From positions 994,325 through 1,058,324 of the forward strand of contig NZ_JAACJS010000015.1 of NCBI RefSeq assembly GCF_009939005.1: 64,000 bases of DNA, read 5' to 3'. Shown here piece by piece: positions 36,854 through 46,375 of this stretch (position 1 is its first letter; the number at the start of each line of letters is the position of its first letter). Under the pieces are notes generated by a model. The model saw nothing but the letters and a program-made list of their open reading frames with translations. It was not told where the DNA came from and did no database searches. The stretch comes from Sediminibacterium roseum (GTDB lineage: Bacteria; Bacteroidota; Bacteroidia; Chitinophagales; Chitinophagaceae). The position numbers and the translations under genes are program-made.

Positions 36854-38103
36854 TCGATTGCAATAATTTTTACGCAAGCTGCGAAAGACTTTTTCAACCT
36901 AAGCTTCGTGGGAGGCCCGTAGTTGTTTTAAGTAACAACGACGGCTGTGTTATTGCGCGCAGCGATGAAGCGAAAGCGATCGGCATTGCCATGGGGACAC
37001 CAGCGCATTTGAGCCACGAAATGTTCCGCGAGCATGATGTGCGTGTCTTCTCCAGTAACTATACGTTGTACGGAGACATCAGTGATCGTGTGATGCAGAC
37101 GCTCGCATCTTTTGTTCCGCAACTCGAACTCTACTCGATTGATGAAGCATTTCTCGATTGCAGTGAACTCGGACTTATGGACCTATCCAAACTCTCGCTC
37201 GACATCCGGCGAACAGTGATGCAGAACATTGGGATACCGGTTTCAGTTGGTGTTGCACCAACCAAGACACTTGCTAAAATGGCGAACCGTTATGCGAAAA
37301 AGAAGTACAAATCATTAGGCGTTTTTTATGCGGCCAATAACGACCTGGTGAATCAAATGCTTTCCGAAACAAACGTTGAAGACATCTGGGGAATAGGCCG
37401 GCAGTATACAAAATTATTGCAGGGACACGGTTTTAAAACCGCTCTCGATCTGTCACGTGCGCCGGAAGAATGGATGCGTACTTCGATGACGGTTGTGGGG
37501 CAACGTTTATGGAATGAACTCAATGGAATCCCTTCGATAGAATGGGAATTTGAAGCAGCCCCGAAAAAAAACATCTGCACCAGCCGATCTTTTGGCAAAC
37601 TTACCGGCGATAAAGAATTACTGCGTGAAGCGGTCAGCAACTATGCCGCAAGATGTGCAGTAAAACTTCGCAAGCAACATAGTGTTTGTCGATCGGTCAA
37701 CATATTTTTAAATACCAATCCGCACAAAACAGATCACAGACAGTACATGCCTTCTGTAACCATCGAATGCGAAACACCGACAAGCGATACAGGTGAACTC
37801 ATTGCATATGCGTTGAAAGGTTTAGACTTTGTGTATCAGAAAGGTTACCTTTTTATGAAATGCGGTGTAATTGTAAATGGATTGATTCATGAAGATGCTG
37901 TTCAGCAGAACATGTTCGATTCGCGTGACAGGGAGAAACACAAAAAAGCAGCAAACGCAATGGACAAGATTAACCGCTGTCTGGGCAAAGACGCGGTGCG
38001 TATGGCGGTACAACGTTTTGACAACCGTTACAAACTGCGGGCGGATCATTTGTCCAAACGATATACCACCAACATTAATGAAATCCTTCGCGTAAAAATT
38101 TAA
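36841..38103 (+). CDS. umuC: UmuC/DNA polymerase V-type Y-family polymerase
   Basis: The 420-residue protein starts at ATG 36841, inside umuD, with the Y-family opening MYALVDCNNFYASCERLF carrying the first catalytic Asp, and ELYSIDEAFLDCSE near 98-111 with the second Asp-Glu pair. A helix-hairpin-helix region follows (VEDIWGIGRQYTKLL near 180) and then the little-finger domain with TSRSFGKLT near 250. It copies damaged DNA with low fidelity. Coupling to umuD by a 13-base overlap supports coordinated expression under the upstream operator. Confidence 0.95.
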   Translation: MYALVDCNNFYASCERLFQPKLRGRPVVVLSNNDGCVIARSDEAKAIGIAMGTPAHLSHEMFREHDVRVFSSNYTLYGDISDRVMQTLASFVPQLELYSIDEAFLDCSELGLMDLSKLSLDIRRTVMQNIGIPVSVGVAPTKTLAKMANRYAKKKYKSLGVFYAANNDLVNQMLSETNVEDIWGIGRQYTKLLQGHGFKTALDLSRAPEEWMRTSMTVVGQRLWNELNGIPSIEWEFEAAPKKNICTSRSFGKLTGDKELLREAVSNYAARCAVKLRKQHSVCRSVNIFLNTNPHKTDHRQYMPSVTIECETPTSDTGELIAYALKGLDFVYQKGYLFMKCGVIVNGLIHEDAVQQNMFDSRDREKHKKAANAMDKINRCLGKDAVRMAVQRFDNRYKLRADHLSKRYTTNINEILRVKI

Positions 38104-38108
38104 GTTGA

Positions 38109-38612
38109 ATGATGCAGCCTTTTGAAATATTTGAACAGCGTTACCTTGATCGGTTGTTAAAGATGAAACGCCATTTCGTCGTCACGCAAACCTACAGGCG
38201 TGCTACGGATCATTTCGCAGAATACCAGCCAACAGATTTACTGCTCACAGATTATGACGACGAGGGTGCAGCGCTAATTCATTTTAACGCCGTACGCAAA
38301 CTCGATAAACTAGGTGCGATTATCAATCTCTCAAAACCGGCGCACATAACTAAACTCAAAGAAATGATGGAGGGAGAAAAATACCGACTGTACTGGTGTG
38401 TGGTAAAAAGCCTTACAGGACTTCAAAAGAAAGTTGACGCGGGCTACAAAGACAAAGCCCGTCGTTTTATCAGTAACAACACCGACTGGAGAATCAAGGG
38501 TGATGAAACAATCAAAAGCACGCTGGAAGTGATATTTGGTGAAATTTTCATAACATTTAAATGGAAAACAAAGAAATTGAGGGTTAAATTTCAGGATATC
38601 GAAAAAGCATAG
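38109..38612 (+). CDS. Small conserved protein of SOS-type operon, function unknown
   Basis: The 167-residue protein starts five bases after umuC and is therefore part of the same operon. It is basic and soluble, with a Lys-rich C-terminus (FKWKTKKLRVKF) that could bind nucleic acid, and no motif I recognise. I infer a link to damage tolerance from the position only. It is followed by a 97-base gap before the channel-like gene, the only sizeable gap in this part of the operon. Confidence 0.6.
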   Translation: MMQPFEIFEQRYLDRLLKMKRHFVVTQTYRRATDHFAEYQPTDLLLTDYDDEGAALIHFNAVRKLDKLGAIINLSKPAHITKLKEMMEGEKYRLYWCVVKSLTGLQKKVDAGYKDKARRFISNNTDWRIKGDETIKSTLEVIFGEIFITFKWKTKKLRVKFQDIEKA

Positions 38613-38709
38613 AAAAGCGACTGATTTTGAAGCTTTTAGAAAGGTATCAGAGTATGGCCGCTTTAACTTAAATTGCGATATTGAAAATTTCAACTTCAGC
38701 AATGATCTA

Positions 38710-39732
38710 ATGTCTGTAGCAACCCACGATATCGATCCAAAACGCGCGACTTTTAACACGCCATACCCACCCGATTCCTCAAGGTTAATTTTCAACTCTA
38801 TCACAGAGTACAGAACTTTTGTAGCAAGCTATTCGCAAATTGTAGATTGTCAAATTCAATTTAAATATAAAGAGGCAAATAACCCCCCTTGCACATTCAA
38901 CCGGTGCCAGTTTTATATCAAAGGAGCAGAAAATATCATTGCAAAGCAAACATTTAAGGATTGTACCTTTTTTCAATGCTTTCTTGGATCTGTAGAATTT
39001 AAAAATGTAAGATTTGAGCGATGCTTTTTTAGAGGGTGCGACTTCACAAATAGCAGGTTTGAATACTGCGTTTTCGACCAATGTGAATTTGAGATTTGTT
39101 CGGCATATCATCCTGACTTTATAAATACTGAAATATCATCAAAGTTTATTAAGTCATTGATATTTTTCTCCCATCATTATTTAACCGCAGGCAAATCTCT
39201 GAAACAGGATTTTGTTTATGCCAAACTTGGCGTCGCCAAAAAAATATACAACTCAAATAATTCAATAGATCACCATGCTTTTTCTGATGAATCTTTACAT
39301 GAGTTAAAAAGATTGGAGTTGAAAGACGTTGCAAGGCAACAACGGCTCAACTGGGAAAAAAGAAAATACGGGACTTTCTTTTTTAACCTAATATATACTG
39401 TTTTTAAATTCGTGAATATTACATTCACAAACGGCGGCACCTCTTTGTTAAAAATACTTTCCTGGACACTAGCTCTGATAGTTGGTCTCAACTTTTATTT
39501 CGCTGCCTCCGGCATTCAAGATATAAATTATCCATTTCCGGCAGGTCATACTTGGTTTATTAATTATTTAAAATGGCTACCTAGAACCACCTCGATATTT
39601 CTGGGATATGGATACTCCTCATTCATTGCATTTTCTTGGTGGCAGGCTTTCATCATCAATTGTTGTGTGTTATGGGGCTTATTATCTTACGCAATGCTGA
39701 TTTCTGTTTTAATTAGAAAGGTTTATAAATGA
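38710..39732 (+). CDS. Pentapeptide-repeat protein with C-terminal ion-channel-like membrane domain
   Basis: The 340-residue protein has a pentapeptide-like repeat region near 55-140 (CTFNRCQF, FKDCTFFQC, FRGCDFTNSRF, FEYCVFDQCEF), giving a right-handed beta-helix rich in Cys and Phe. A helical linker (180-235) leads to two hydrophobic segments at about 247-268 and 305-335; between them RTTSIFLGYGYSSF recalls a K+-channel-like pore loop but without the classic TVGYG. It is a membrane protein by prediction. It is cotranscribed, with an ATGA overlap, with a nucleotidyltransferase gene. Base use is AT-richer than umuC, suggesting separate acquisition. An effector-type membrane role is inferred. 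Confidence 0.7.
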   Translation: MSVATHDIDPKRATFNTPYPPDSSRLIFNSITEYRTFVASYSQIVDCQIQFKYKEANNPPCTFNRCQFYIKGAENIIAKQTFKDCTFFQCFLGSVEFKNVRFERCFFRGCDFTNSRFEYCVFDQCEFEICSAYHPDFINTEISSKFIKSLIFFSHHYLTAGKSLKQDFVYAKLGVAKKIYNSNNSIDHHAFSDESLHELKRLELKDVARQQRLNWEKRKYGTFFFNLIYTVFKFVNITFTNGGTSLLKILSWTLALIVGLNFYFAASGIQDINYPFPAGHTWFINYLKWLPRTTSIFLGYGYSSFIAFSWWQAFIINCCVLWGLLSYAMLISVLIRKVYK

Positions 39733-40460
39733 TGGAAAAGGAATTTATTGATAGAATTATTCAAGGGGCAAAGCACACAAACAGAGCATTGATATTGTAT
39801 GGAAGTTATAGCCGCGGAGATTTTGACCAGTCATCAGATATTGATGTACTAGAAATTACTGAGCGTCCTCAAACACCTTACTCCATTAGCAACATAAATT
39901 ATTCGCCTTATAGTAGTCAGCAGCTGCAAAAAATGGCTGATGAAGGAAATTTATTTGTCTTGCATATTATAAAAGAGGGTCAGGTCATTAGCGGCGACGA
40001 AAATATATTAAATGAGATTAATAAAAAGTTTGTCTACCCGGATAACTATGATTTTTTGAGGGCACAAATTATTGAAACCGCGGGGCTTTTAGATATTGGC
40101 GAGTCCGGTTTTAGTATGAACAGCAGAGGTTATTATGGATTGCTTTGTTACTTATTGAGAAGTTATATTTATTCACTGGCGATAGACCAGCGCGATATAT
40201 CCTTTTCAGTGAAGTACCTTAGCAAAAAATTCGACAACGACGACGTTGCCACTTTATTTGCACTAAAAAAATCCAAAAGAATCTCCTTTTCCGAATACCA
40301 ATGGTGCAAATCTGTATTTGAAAATTTCACTGAGGAAAAATTTGAAAACAATTTGGTTGATTCGGTCGAGCTCCTAAAATCATTACAAAATTCGTCACCG
40401 TTTGGATTCAAGGTTGCAATGCATTTTCTGCATAATCTTGCCTCTGAAGTATATGTATGA
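39729..40460 (+). CDS. MNT-type nucleotidyltransferase with helical (HEPN-like) C-terminus
   Basis: The 243-residue protein has the minimal nucleotidyltransferase motif LYGSYSRGDFDQSSDIDVLE near residues 19-38, with G-S at 21-22 and the D-x-D pair at 34-36. The last 120 residues are helical, of the kind that pairs MNT domains with HEPN modules, though no clear R-x4-6-H is present. MNT antitoxins AMPylate or adenylate partners such as HEPN toxins. It overlaps the stop of the channel-like gene by the ATGA arrangement and ends 6 bases before the SRAP gene. It may restrain the channel-like partner, by analogy only. Confidence 0.75.
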   Translation: MMEKEFIDRIIQGAKHTNRALILYGSYSRGDFDQSSDIDVLEITERPQTPYSISNINYSPYSSQQLQKMADEGNLFVLHIIKEGQVISGDENILNEINKKFVYPDNYDFLRAQIIETAGLLDIGESGFSMNSRGYYGLLCYLLRSYIYSLAIDQRDISFSVKYLSKKFDNDDVATLFALKKSKRISFSEYQWCKSVFENFTEEKFENNLVDSVELLKSLQNSSPFGFKVAMHFLHNLASEVYV

Positions 40461-40466
40461 TAAATT

Positions 40467-41267
40467 ATGTGCTACGATATCTCTTTTGACACCTCAAATA
40501 TACGTTCGCTGGAAGACTATTTTCCGGACCTGCATTTTGATGACCAGATCGTCATCAATTACGAACTGACCGCACATTTGCAGAGTCATGGGTTTGGTAA
40601 CCATCCGATAATTTATATCAATCGCGACGACTTACAACCACACTGCCGGCTAATGGAGTGGTCGGTGATCCCGCATTATACCAAGGACGAGGATAAGTTC
40701 AAGATTGCGAGGCTGAAGATGGCGAATGCAAGGAGTGAACGAATCATCGGAGATAAGACAAGTTACTGGTACAAGATCCGGAACCGCCGTTGTCTAATCC
40801 CGGTAACGGGCGCGTACGAACACCGTGGAGTAGCAGGATGGAAAAAGAAAGTACCATATCACATCAGTGTGAAGGGCGAGCGCATTTTCTTTATGCCCGG
40901 GTTGTATGCCGTGGTCGAATTGCCTGATAAAAGTACCGGTGAAATGATCAAACGTTATACATGGACACTGGTTACCCGCGAACCGATCTGTAATATCGCC
41001 ATGAAAAATATACACAACAGCAAGGAAGACGGGCAGTTTCGGATGCCGTTGTTTATGCCTTTGGATCGAGCGAAGGATTGGTTAACCGAGGGCCTAAGTG
41101 ATCCTGAGATCCAGGAACGAATGAACTACGAATTACCTGAAGAAGCAATGGAATATTTTCCCGTCGATACCATCCGCACCACCAAACCGCGGGCAGATGG
41201 AAAGCGCAAGAATGACCCGTTTGAATGGGCGAATCTTCCTGCCTTAGGAGAAATGAATCCAGATTGA
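40467..41267 (+). CDS. SRAP-family (YedK/HMCES-like) abasic-site protein
   Basis: The 266-residue protein starts MCYDIS, so Met removal exposes Cys2, the residue that forms the thiazolidine link with abasic sites in single-stranded DNA. Further family marks are NARSERI near 90, RCLIPVTGAYEH near 107-118 with the catalytic Glu, and IHNSKEDGQFRMPLFM near 180-195. Known SRAP proteins shield abasic sites at replication forks. Linkage with umuDC fits DNA-damage control. It is separated from umuC by the channel and nucleotidyltransferase genes, which look inserted. Confidence 0.92.
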   Translation: MCYDISFDTSNIRSLEDYFPDLHFDDQIVINYELTAHLQSHGFGNHPIIYINRDDLQPHCRLMEWSVIPHYTKDEDKFKIARLKMANARSERIIGDKTSYWYKIRNRRCLIPVTGAYEHRGVAGWKKKVPYHISVKGERIFFMPGLYAVVELPDKSTGEMIKRYTWTLVTREPICNIAMKNIHNSKEDGQFRMPLFMPLDRAKDWLTEGLSDPEIQERMNYELPEEAMEYFPVDTIRTTKPRADGKRKNDPFEWANLPALGEMNPD

Positions 41268-41442
41268 TTTTTAAAATGAATCGAAGCAGCAGCCATTCAT
41301 AACTGTCATTTCAGTTTACCAATACGAACTATAAATGCACAATTCATTGTAAGTCAACGACTTAAAAGATGTTCGCTAGGGTGTATATTTACTGCGGTAA
41401 TTCACTATTGAGATAGTACCTTAGAAAAAAACTAATCCGCCG

Positions 41443-42294
41443 ATGCCCGTTGACGAGACGATCGACCAATATACGCCGCCCTTTCTTCGTTGGACAGGGT
41501 CGAAGCGGTGGTTCACACGGGATTACCTTGATGAGTTCCTTCCCGATTTTTTCAACAATTACCACGAGCCGTTCCTTGGCGGAGGAGCAGTTTTTTTTCA
41601 CCTGAAAAACCACAGTCAAAAGAAAACACGGCGATACTACCTGTCAGATTCAAATGAGGAGTTGATTAACTGTTACGTTCAGTTAAAGGACAATGTAGAT
41701 CGAGTACTTTACTATTTGAAACAATTTAAAAACAGTGAACAGGAGTACTACAAAATAAGATCCGTCGAATCTAAATCAAACGCAAAAAGAGCGGCACGTT
41801 TTATATATTTGAACCGCACTTCGTTCAACGGGATCTACCGGGTCAATTGCTATGGGCAATACAACGTCCCTTATGGCAAAAGAACCGCAGTGGATGTGGT
41901 GACAAGTGAGTTGTTTAACGATGTGCATTCGTTTTTGCAAGGTGTCTGGCTTAAGACATGCCCGTTTACAAAAACGCTGGCCAATATTAAAAAAAATGAT
42001 CTTGTTTTTATAGATCCCCCCTATACTGTTGCACATGAAAACAATGGTTTTATCGAGTATAACCAAAAGCTTTTTTCATGGCAGGATCAGCTTAAACTGA
42101 AAGAATTTGTTCATTCGATAATTGATATTGGTGCGTACTTCATTCTGACCAATGCAAGTCATGCGTCTATCCGCTCACTTTACTCGGGAACCGGTGTTGT
42201 TGGAACCTTAAGTAGAAGCAGCCAGGTTGGGGGGAGGAATAAAACCCGCGGCCTATTCAATGAACTGGTGATAACTAATACAAAACCGTTTTAA
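41443..42294 (+). CDS. D12-class N6-adenine DNA methyltransferase (Dam-like)
   Basis: The 283-residue enzyme has the D12 order: LRWTGSKRWF near 14-23 (AdoMet loop, usually WaGGKR), EPFLGGGAVFF near 44-54, FIYLNRTSFNG near 113-123 and the catalytic DPPY in FIDPPYTVAH near 190-199. Members such as Dam and DpnM methylate adenine in short targets. It opens a tightly packed operon: its TAA shares an A with the ATG of the phosphoesterase gene. The 175-base region before it holds a short inverted repeat (ACTAT/ATAGT near 41408-41421) that could be an operator. It may mark self DNA for the downstream ATPase and phosphoesterase. Confidence 0.92.
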   Translation: MPVDETIDQYTPPFLRWTGSKRWFTRDYLDEFLPDFFNNYHEPFLGGGAVFFHLKNHSQKKTRRYYLSDSNEELINCYVQLKDNVDRVLYYLKQFKNSEQEYYKIRSVESKSNAKRAARFIYLNRTSFNGIYRVNCYGQYNVPYGKRTAVDVVTSELFNDVHSFLQGVWLKTCPFTKTLANIKKNDLVFIDPPYTVAHENNGFIEYNQKLFSWQDQLKLKEFVHSIIDIGAYFILTNASHASIRSLYSGTGVVGTLSRSSQVGGRNKTRGLFNELVITNTKPF

Positions 42295-43505
42295 TGAGCG
42301 AAGCTAAACGTATCAAGATTGCCATTGTCAGCGACATGCATTGCCATCCTGAATCGAAAAACAGCGCTGAAAACCAAACCTGGCTTTTTAGCGATAAACT
42401 TCGGCGCCCGACAAACGAACATCCCGTTGAAAATCTGCTGGAAATCATTGACAACAAAAAGATCGAAGTGGATTATGTCCTCAGCCCTGGTGACTATGCG
42501 GATCAAGCCAATAAACAGGGCCTTCTATCCGGTTGGTCGTACCTCAAAGAAATGGCCTTGGCCATGAAATGTCCAGAGATATTGGGTACTATCGGTAACC
42601 ATGATATTGATTCAAGGCACACTTATTCCAATTACAGTTATGAAATGCCTAGAAAGATTCGGCAGAATTTTCCGTTGCATGATAATGTATTAGGAAAGTT
42701 TTGGGATGAGGGTTACAGCTTTATAGATACGGACGACGTCCAGTTTTTGATTATTAACTCCTGTCATTATCACACGCACTACGAAAAAAGTAACCCAAAT
42801 GCAACGGTAGAAAACCCTGCTATCAAAGGAAAAATAGATCCGGCACAATTAGAAGAAATTGAAAAAATACTGAATTCAAGCTGTGATCATACAAAGATCA
42901 AAATTGCAATGAGTCACCATCACCCTGTTACTCACGCACGATCTAATCTCGGTGAGAAAGACACGATGGAACATGGACAGGAGCTGATTGAACTATTGGG
43001 TAAGTTTAAATTTGACTTATACCTCTATGGTCACAAGCACGATCCCTGGATGAGATATGTCAATACAACCAGCGGGCATCTTTTACCGACGTTTTCATCA
43101 GGCAGTTTCTCCGCGACAACACAGGTATTGTGGGCCAACAAGAATAATTATTTTCACCTAATCGAGATAATAAAACAGGGTAGCCAAATTGCAACGGGCG
43201 AGATTGAGACCTATACCTTTCAAAATCAAATCGGATGGCAGCAAGGTAAAGATCTTGGATTTCTAACAAATACTGGTTTCGGCAACCATGAAGCCATCGA
43301 AGATATCAGCAACCGCATCATCAATCTGTTCAATGGTCGCTCGGTAATCCCATGGAAAGAGGTGATAGCTGGTGTACCTGAGATTAGTCACTTAACTCCT
43401 GAGAAAATCGAAATGCTTGAAAATGATCTTGGTTCGCGCAATGTCCATGTCGGCAACAAAATAGGAATCAATCCTAAACATCTCTACTATGCAGATAGTA
43501 ACTGA
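42294..43505 (+). CDS. Calcineurin-like metallophosphoesterase in methyltransferase operon
   Basis: The 403-residue protein shows the phosphoesterase motifs AIVSDMHCHP near 9-18, LSPGDYADQ near 63, GTIGNHDID near 96-104, MSHHHPV near 206 and YGHKHDPW near 245. The last 100 residues are an added helical region ending in a Gly/Asn segment. It has no signal peptide. Its end overlaps the ATPase start by 17 bases and its start overlaps the methyltransferase stop. Within a methyltransferase-ATPase operon it could be the DNA-cleaving or nucleotide-hydrolysing partner, as Mre11 is for Rad50; this is inferred. Confidence 0.88.
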   Translation: MSEAKRIKIAIVSDMHCHPESKNSAENQTWLFSDKLRRPTNEHPVENLLEIIDNKKIEVDYVLSPGDYADQANKQGLLSGWSYLKEMALAMKCPEILGTIGNHDIDSRHTYSNYSYEMPRKIRQNFPLHDNVLGKFWDEGYSFIDTDDVQFLIINSCHYHTHYEKSNPNATVENPAIKGKIDPAQLEEIEKILNSSCDHTKIKIAMSHHHPVTHARSNLGEKDTMEHGQELIELLGKFKFDLYLYGHKHDPWMRYVNTTSGHLLPTFSSGSFSATTQVLWANKNNYFHLIEIIKQGSQIATGEIETYTFQNQIGWQQGKDLGFLTNTGFGNHEAIEDISNRIINLFNGRSVIPWKEVIAGVPEISHLTPEKIEMLENDLGSRNVHVGNKIGINPKHLYYADSN

Positions 43506-45294
43506 CAGCTTTTACAACACCTATAACGCAAGGCATCTCAACCCGAGAGAGGTGGCAGAACGGTTTATTTATTCCGCCAGTTTCGAGAAATTGGTACAGA
43601 ACAATCACTCTATCATTCTCGGGGCACGTGGGTGCGGTAAAACCACTCTCATGAAAATGTTGACCTTGCCCGCCCTGCAGTCCTGGCAAGGCGATGAAGC
43701 ACCGCATATCCGAACGAGTATGCCTTTCTACGCTGTCTATATTTCAACCGACATATACTGGGATGTCAAGAATAATACATATGGTTCCCAGCTTGCTCCA
43801 TTTGGCTCATTTTCGGAACGACTGTCGCATTTTTCTGTGAACACAAATGTGTTCAAGGCCCTATGTGAGACGTTCCGTGATATTATCAATATTCATCTTG
43901 AGGATAGAGATGAAAACAAAGAGATACAGCTTTGTCGTGCGATGATAAAAGCGTGGAAATTGCCCCTTACTATTCCTAAGATTGAGTATGTAATCAGTGC
44001 GCTCAATAATCGGGTAGACGATGTCAACCAATTGGTTCACGAAGTAATTTACAATGCCAATGGTCCCGATGATGTACCAAACGAAGAGTTTTTTAACCTG
44101 TCTTTCGAATCTTCTATCGAATACCTCATTCCTTTTTTTGAAACAGTATACGACATTGCAAACAAAAAAAAATGGGCGCTGTGCTTTGACGAACTTGAAT
44201 TTGCTCCTTTGTGGCTGCAACAAAAATTATTTACTTCACTGAGGAGTCGTTCGTCACAATATATTTTATACAAACTCAGTGCTAGCCCGATTCTTCCTAC
44301 TGCATTAGAACAATCGCTAAAATCAACTTATAGTGCTTCTCCGGGCAATGACGTTCAAATGATCAAAATGTGGTCATCTTCCGACAACGAAGATTTCTCA
44401 TTGAAACTTATTGACTCACTTGTCCGAAAAAAGGATCGTAGCCTGAAGACAGAAACATTTTTCGGCACCAATGACATTTATAATAAGAGTCCAGACAGCT
44501 ATCAAAGCGGCAGCGTTTTTTTCAAACAAATGACTGAACTGATCAAAAAAGACGATTCGTTCCGTGATTTTTTGGCAAAATATCATATTAACATAACCAA
44601 TCCGTTACCAAATAATGATAATCAGAAAGATACCCTTTTCCGAAAGATCAAGCCGATTGTATATTTCCGTAACTATTTTATCGATGAGAACAGGAAAGGC
44701 AAAAGTGGGATCACGAAAATTACTTATCGAAGCCGCAAGGTGAACGAACTGTATAGCGGTATTGAGATTTTGAAGCGTGTATGCGATGGCAACCCAAGAT
44801 GGCTGATCGGTATCACCAATTCGATACTAAGCAAAACTACTGGCCGGGAATGTGATAAAAAAACACAGGCCGCAGAGCTGTTAAACGGAGCAGAGAGATT
44901 TTCAAACGTTATTGCAAATATACCAGTTGGTGAAAGCCAATATACGCTTTTGGATATACTTGAAAGAACAGGTAATTTCTTTAATGACCAGGTTTTGGGA
45001 AAAAGATTTCAAATGGATCCGAAATGTAGTTTTACTGTCAACGATAGTAAGTTCGAAATAGACAATGCATTAGTTGACTTATTAGAAAAAGGTGTTTCAC
45101 AAGGTGCATTTATTTTGCTCAATTCCGATAGCGAGTCATTCGATTTTGAAATCAGAAACCAAAGATTCAAACTGTCGTATCTTTTGTCAGTTAAGTATAA
45201 ACTTCCTTTGCGAAGATATCCCGCCATCAAACTAAGTGAATGCCTGCAACCAGTTCCAGACGAAGATGATTCCCAAATGTCACTATTCAGCTAA
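43489..45294 (+). CDS. ORC/CDC6-like AAA+ ATPase
   Basis: The 601-residue protein has Walker A GARGCGKTTLMKML near 45-58 and Walker B-like WALCFDELEFAP near 227. The N-terminal LNPREVAERFIYS and the layout recall the ORC-CDC6 family of prokaryotic defence-linked ATPases. A helical and winged-helix-like C-terminal half follows (about 300-600) and the tail is acidic. It has no membrane segment. Its start lies within the phosphoesterase gene and the next gene follows after 9 bases. The expected role is an ATP-driven sensor or loader; the ligand is unknown. Confidence 0.75.
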   Translation: MQIVTDSFYNTYNARHLNPREVAERFIYSASFEKLVQNNHSIILGARGCGKTTLMKMLTLPALQSWQGDEAPHIRTSMPFYAVYISTDIYWDVKNNTYGSQLAPFGSFSERLSHFSVNTNVFKALCETFRDIINIHLEDRDENKEIQLCRAMIKAWKLPLTIPKIEYVISALNNRVDDVNQLVHEVIYNANGPDDVPNEEFFNLSFESSIEYLIPFFETVYDIANKKKWALCFDELEFAPLWLQQKLFTSLRSRSSQYILYKLSASPILPTALEQSLKSTYSASPGNDVQMIKMWSSSDNEDFSLKLIDSLVRKKDRSLKTETFFGTNDIYNKSPDSYQSGSVFFKQMTELIKKDDSFRDFLAKYHINITNPLPNNDNQKDTLFRKIKPIVYFRNYFIDENRKGKSGITKITYRSRKVNELYSGIEILKRVCDGNPRWLIGITNSILSKTTGRECDKKTQAAELLNGAERFSNVIANIPVGESQYTLLDILERTGNFFNDQVLGKRFQMDPKCSFTVNDSKFEIDNALVDLLEKGVSQGAFILLNSDSESFDFEIRNQRFKLSYLLSVKYKLPLRRYPAIKLSECLQPVPDEDDSQMSLFS

Positions 45295-45303
45295 AATAAT
45301 CTC

Positions 45304-46233
45304 ATGGAAATCGAATACGGAGAACAAATATCAATAGATGCAATTCCCGATCAGCTTGACCTGTTTATACTCGCAGGTAATCATGAAAAACGGAAATTCG
45401 CTTTATATGATACGATAGCATCTGCGAAAAAGATCGACAACACCCTGCTCCTTTGCTACAAAGATGAATTCCGATGTGACACAAAACATAAATCTATTGT
45501 TCCTAAAAAACTCAATTCACATGAAGATATCTTTTCGCTATTAACCAAAGCCTTCGAAGAAATACAAACAGATTCTATTTCAATATTTGTCGACTATTCC
45601 TGCATGACTAAATCCTGGTATTATTCAATCATACTATACTTAAAAAATAAAATTATTAAAAGTAAACAGGTCACAATCTTCTTTGGTTATACACCCTCAA
45701 AATATTCCACCCCACAGCCCCCTAAACCTAATAAGACTATTGCTCCATTACCAGGAAATTATTTCGTTCCTACCGACAAACCGAAAGCCTTAATTGTTTG
45801 CCTGGGATACGAAGAAAATAAAGCGGTAGGAATCATTGATCATTTAGATCCGAAAATTTATTACCTTTTCTATACAAAACCCGCTCTTGATCCTAAATTT
45901 GTTAAAAGCATCGAAGAAAACAACGCTTCGTTGCTGAAAGAAAAACCTGCCAACACCATTACCTTTCCATTCTCTGATCTACTTTCGCTGGAAAGAGAGT
46001 TAACTGCGTTATATTATAAATTGAAAGATGAATTCAGCATCATCATAGCCCCCCTCGGTCCCAAACCATTCACATTGATGGCTATGCTTATGGCTATGAA
46101 ATATAAAGGTATAGACATCTGGCGTGTCGGATCAGGTTCAGACATCAATGAATACCCACGTGAAGCACTGGAACCAAAACAGTTTTTGATTAGCAAAATT
46201 ATTTGGAGCGAGAAATCTCACAAAACGGATTGA
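45304..46233 (+). CDS. Rossmann-like protein of unknown function, fourth gene of methyltransferase operon
   Basis: The 309-residue protein has repeating alternation of hydrophobic strands and helices: ISIFVDYSCMTKSWYYSIIL near 96-115, KALIVCLGYEENKAVGIIDHL near 160-180 and FSIIIAPLGPKPFTLMAMLMA near 241-261. The last resembles the nucleotide-sensing strands of CARF/SAVED-like Rossmann folds, but I cannot assign it. A proline-rich link (TPQPPKPNK) near 140 separates two halves. No membrane segment is clear. It starts 9 bases after the ATPase stop, so it is part of the same transcript. A ligand sensor or partner of the ATPase is a guess from position. Confidence 0.6.
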   Translation: MEIEYGEQISIDAIPDQLDLFILAGNHEKRKFALYDTIASAKKIDNTLLLCYKDEFRCDTKHKSIVPKKLNSHEDIFSLLTKAFEEIQTDSISIFVDYSCMTKSWYYSIILYLKNKIIKSKQVTIFFGYTPSKYSTPQPPKPNKTIAPLPGNYFVPTDKPKALIVCLGYEENKAVGIIDHLDPKIYYLFYTKPALDPKFVKSIEENNASLLKEKPANTITFPFSDLLSLERELTALYYKLKDEFSIIIAPLGPKPFTLMAMLMAMKYKGIDIWRVGSGSDINEYPREALEPKQFLISKIIWSEKSHKTD

Positions 46234-46332
46234 TTGCGAGTCGTCTTAAAAATTTAATATAACTCCTTTGGGATATTTGCTGATGGAGGCATCTACTTCC
46301 TAGCCCCCTCAAATATCCCCGCCTAATTGACC

Positions 46333-46345
46333 GTACTTTAAGTAC
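46333..46345. promoter_or_regulatory. Palindromic operator before XRE gene
   Basis: GTACTT-T-AAGTAC is a perfect 13-base palindrome. It sits 30 bases before the ATG of the XRE-type regulator at 46376, with TATAGTATATTA in between as a plausible promoter element. I infer autoregulation by the regulator. The rest of 46234-46375 has no gene. Confidence 0.45.
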
Positions 46346-46375
46346 TGATTACCATCTTTATAGTATATTAGCGTC

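Noticed and set aside
41408..41421. Strong operator before the methyltransferase gene
   Set aside because: ACTAT/ATAGT is only a five-base arm; mentioned as context but too short to list as a site.
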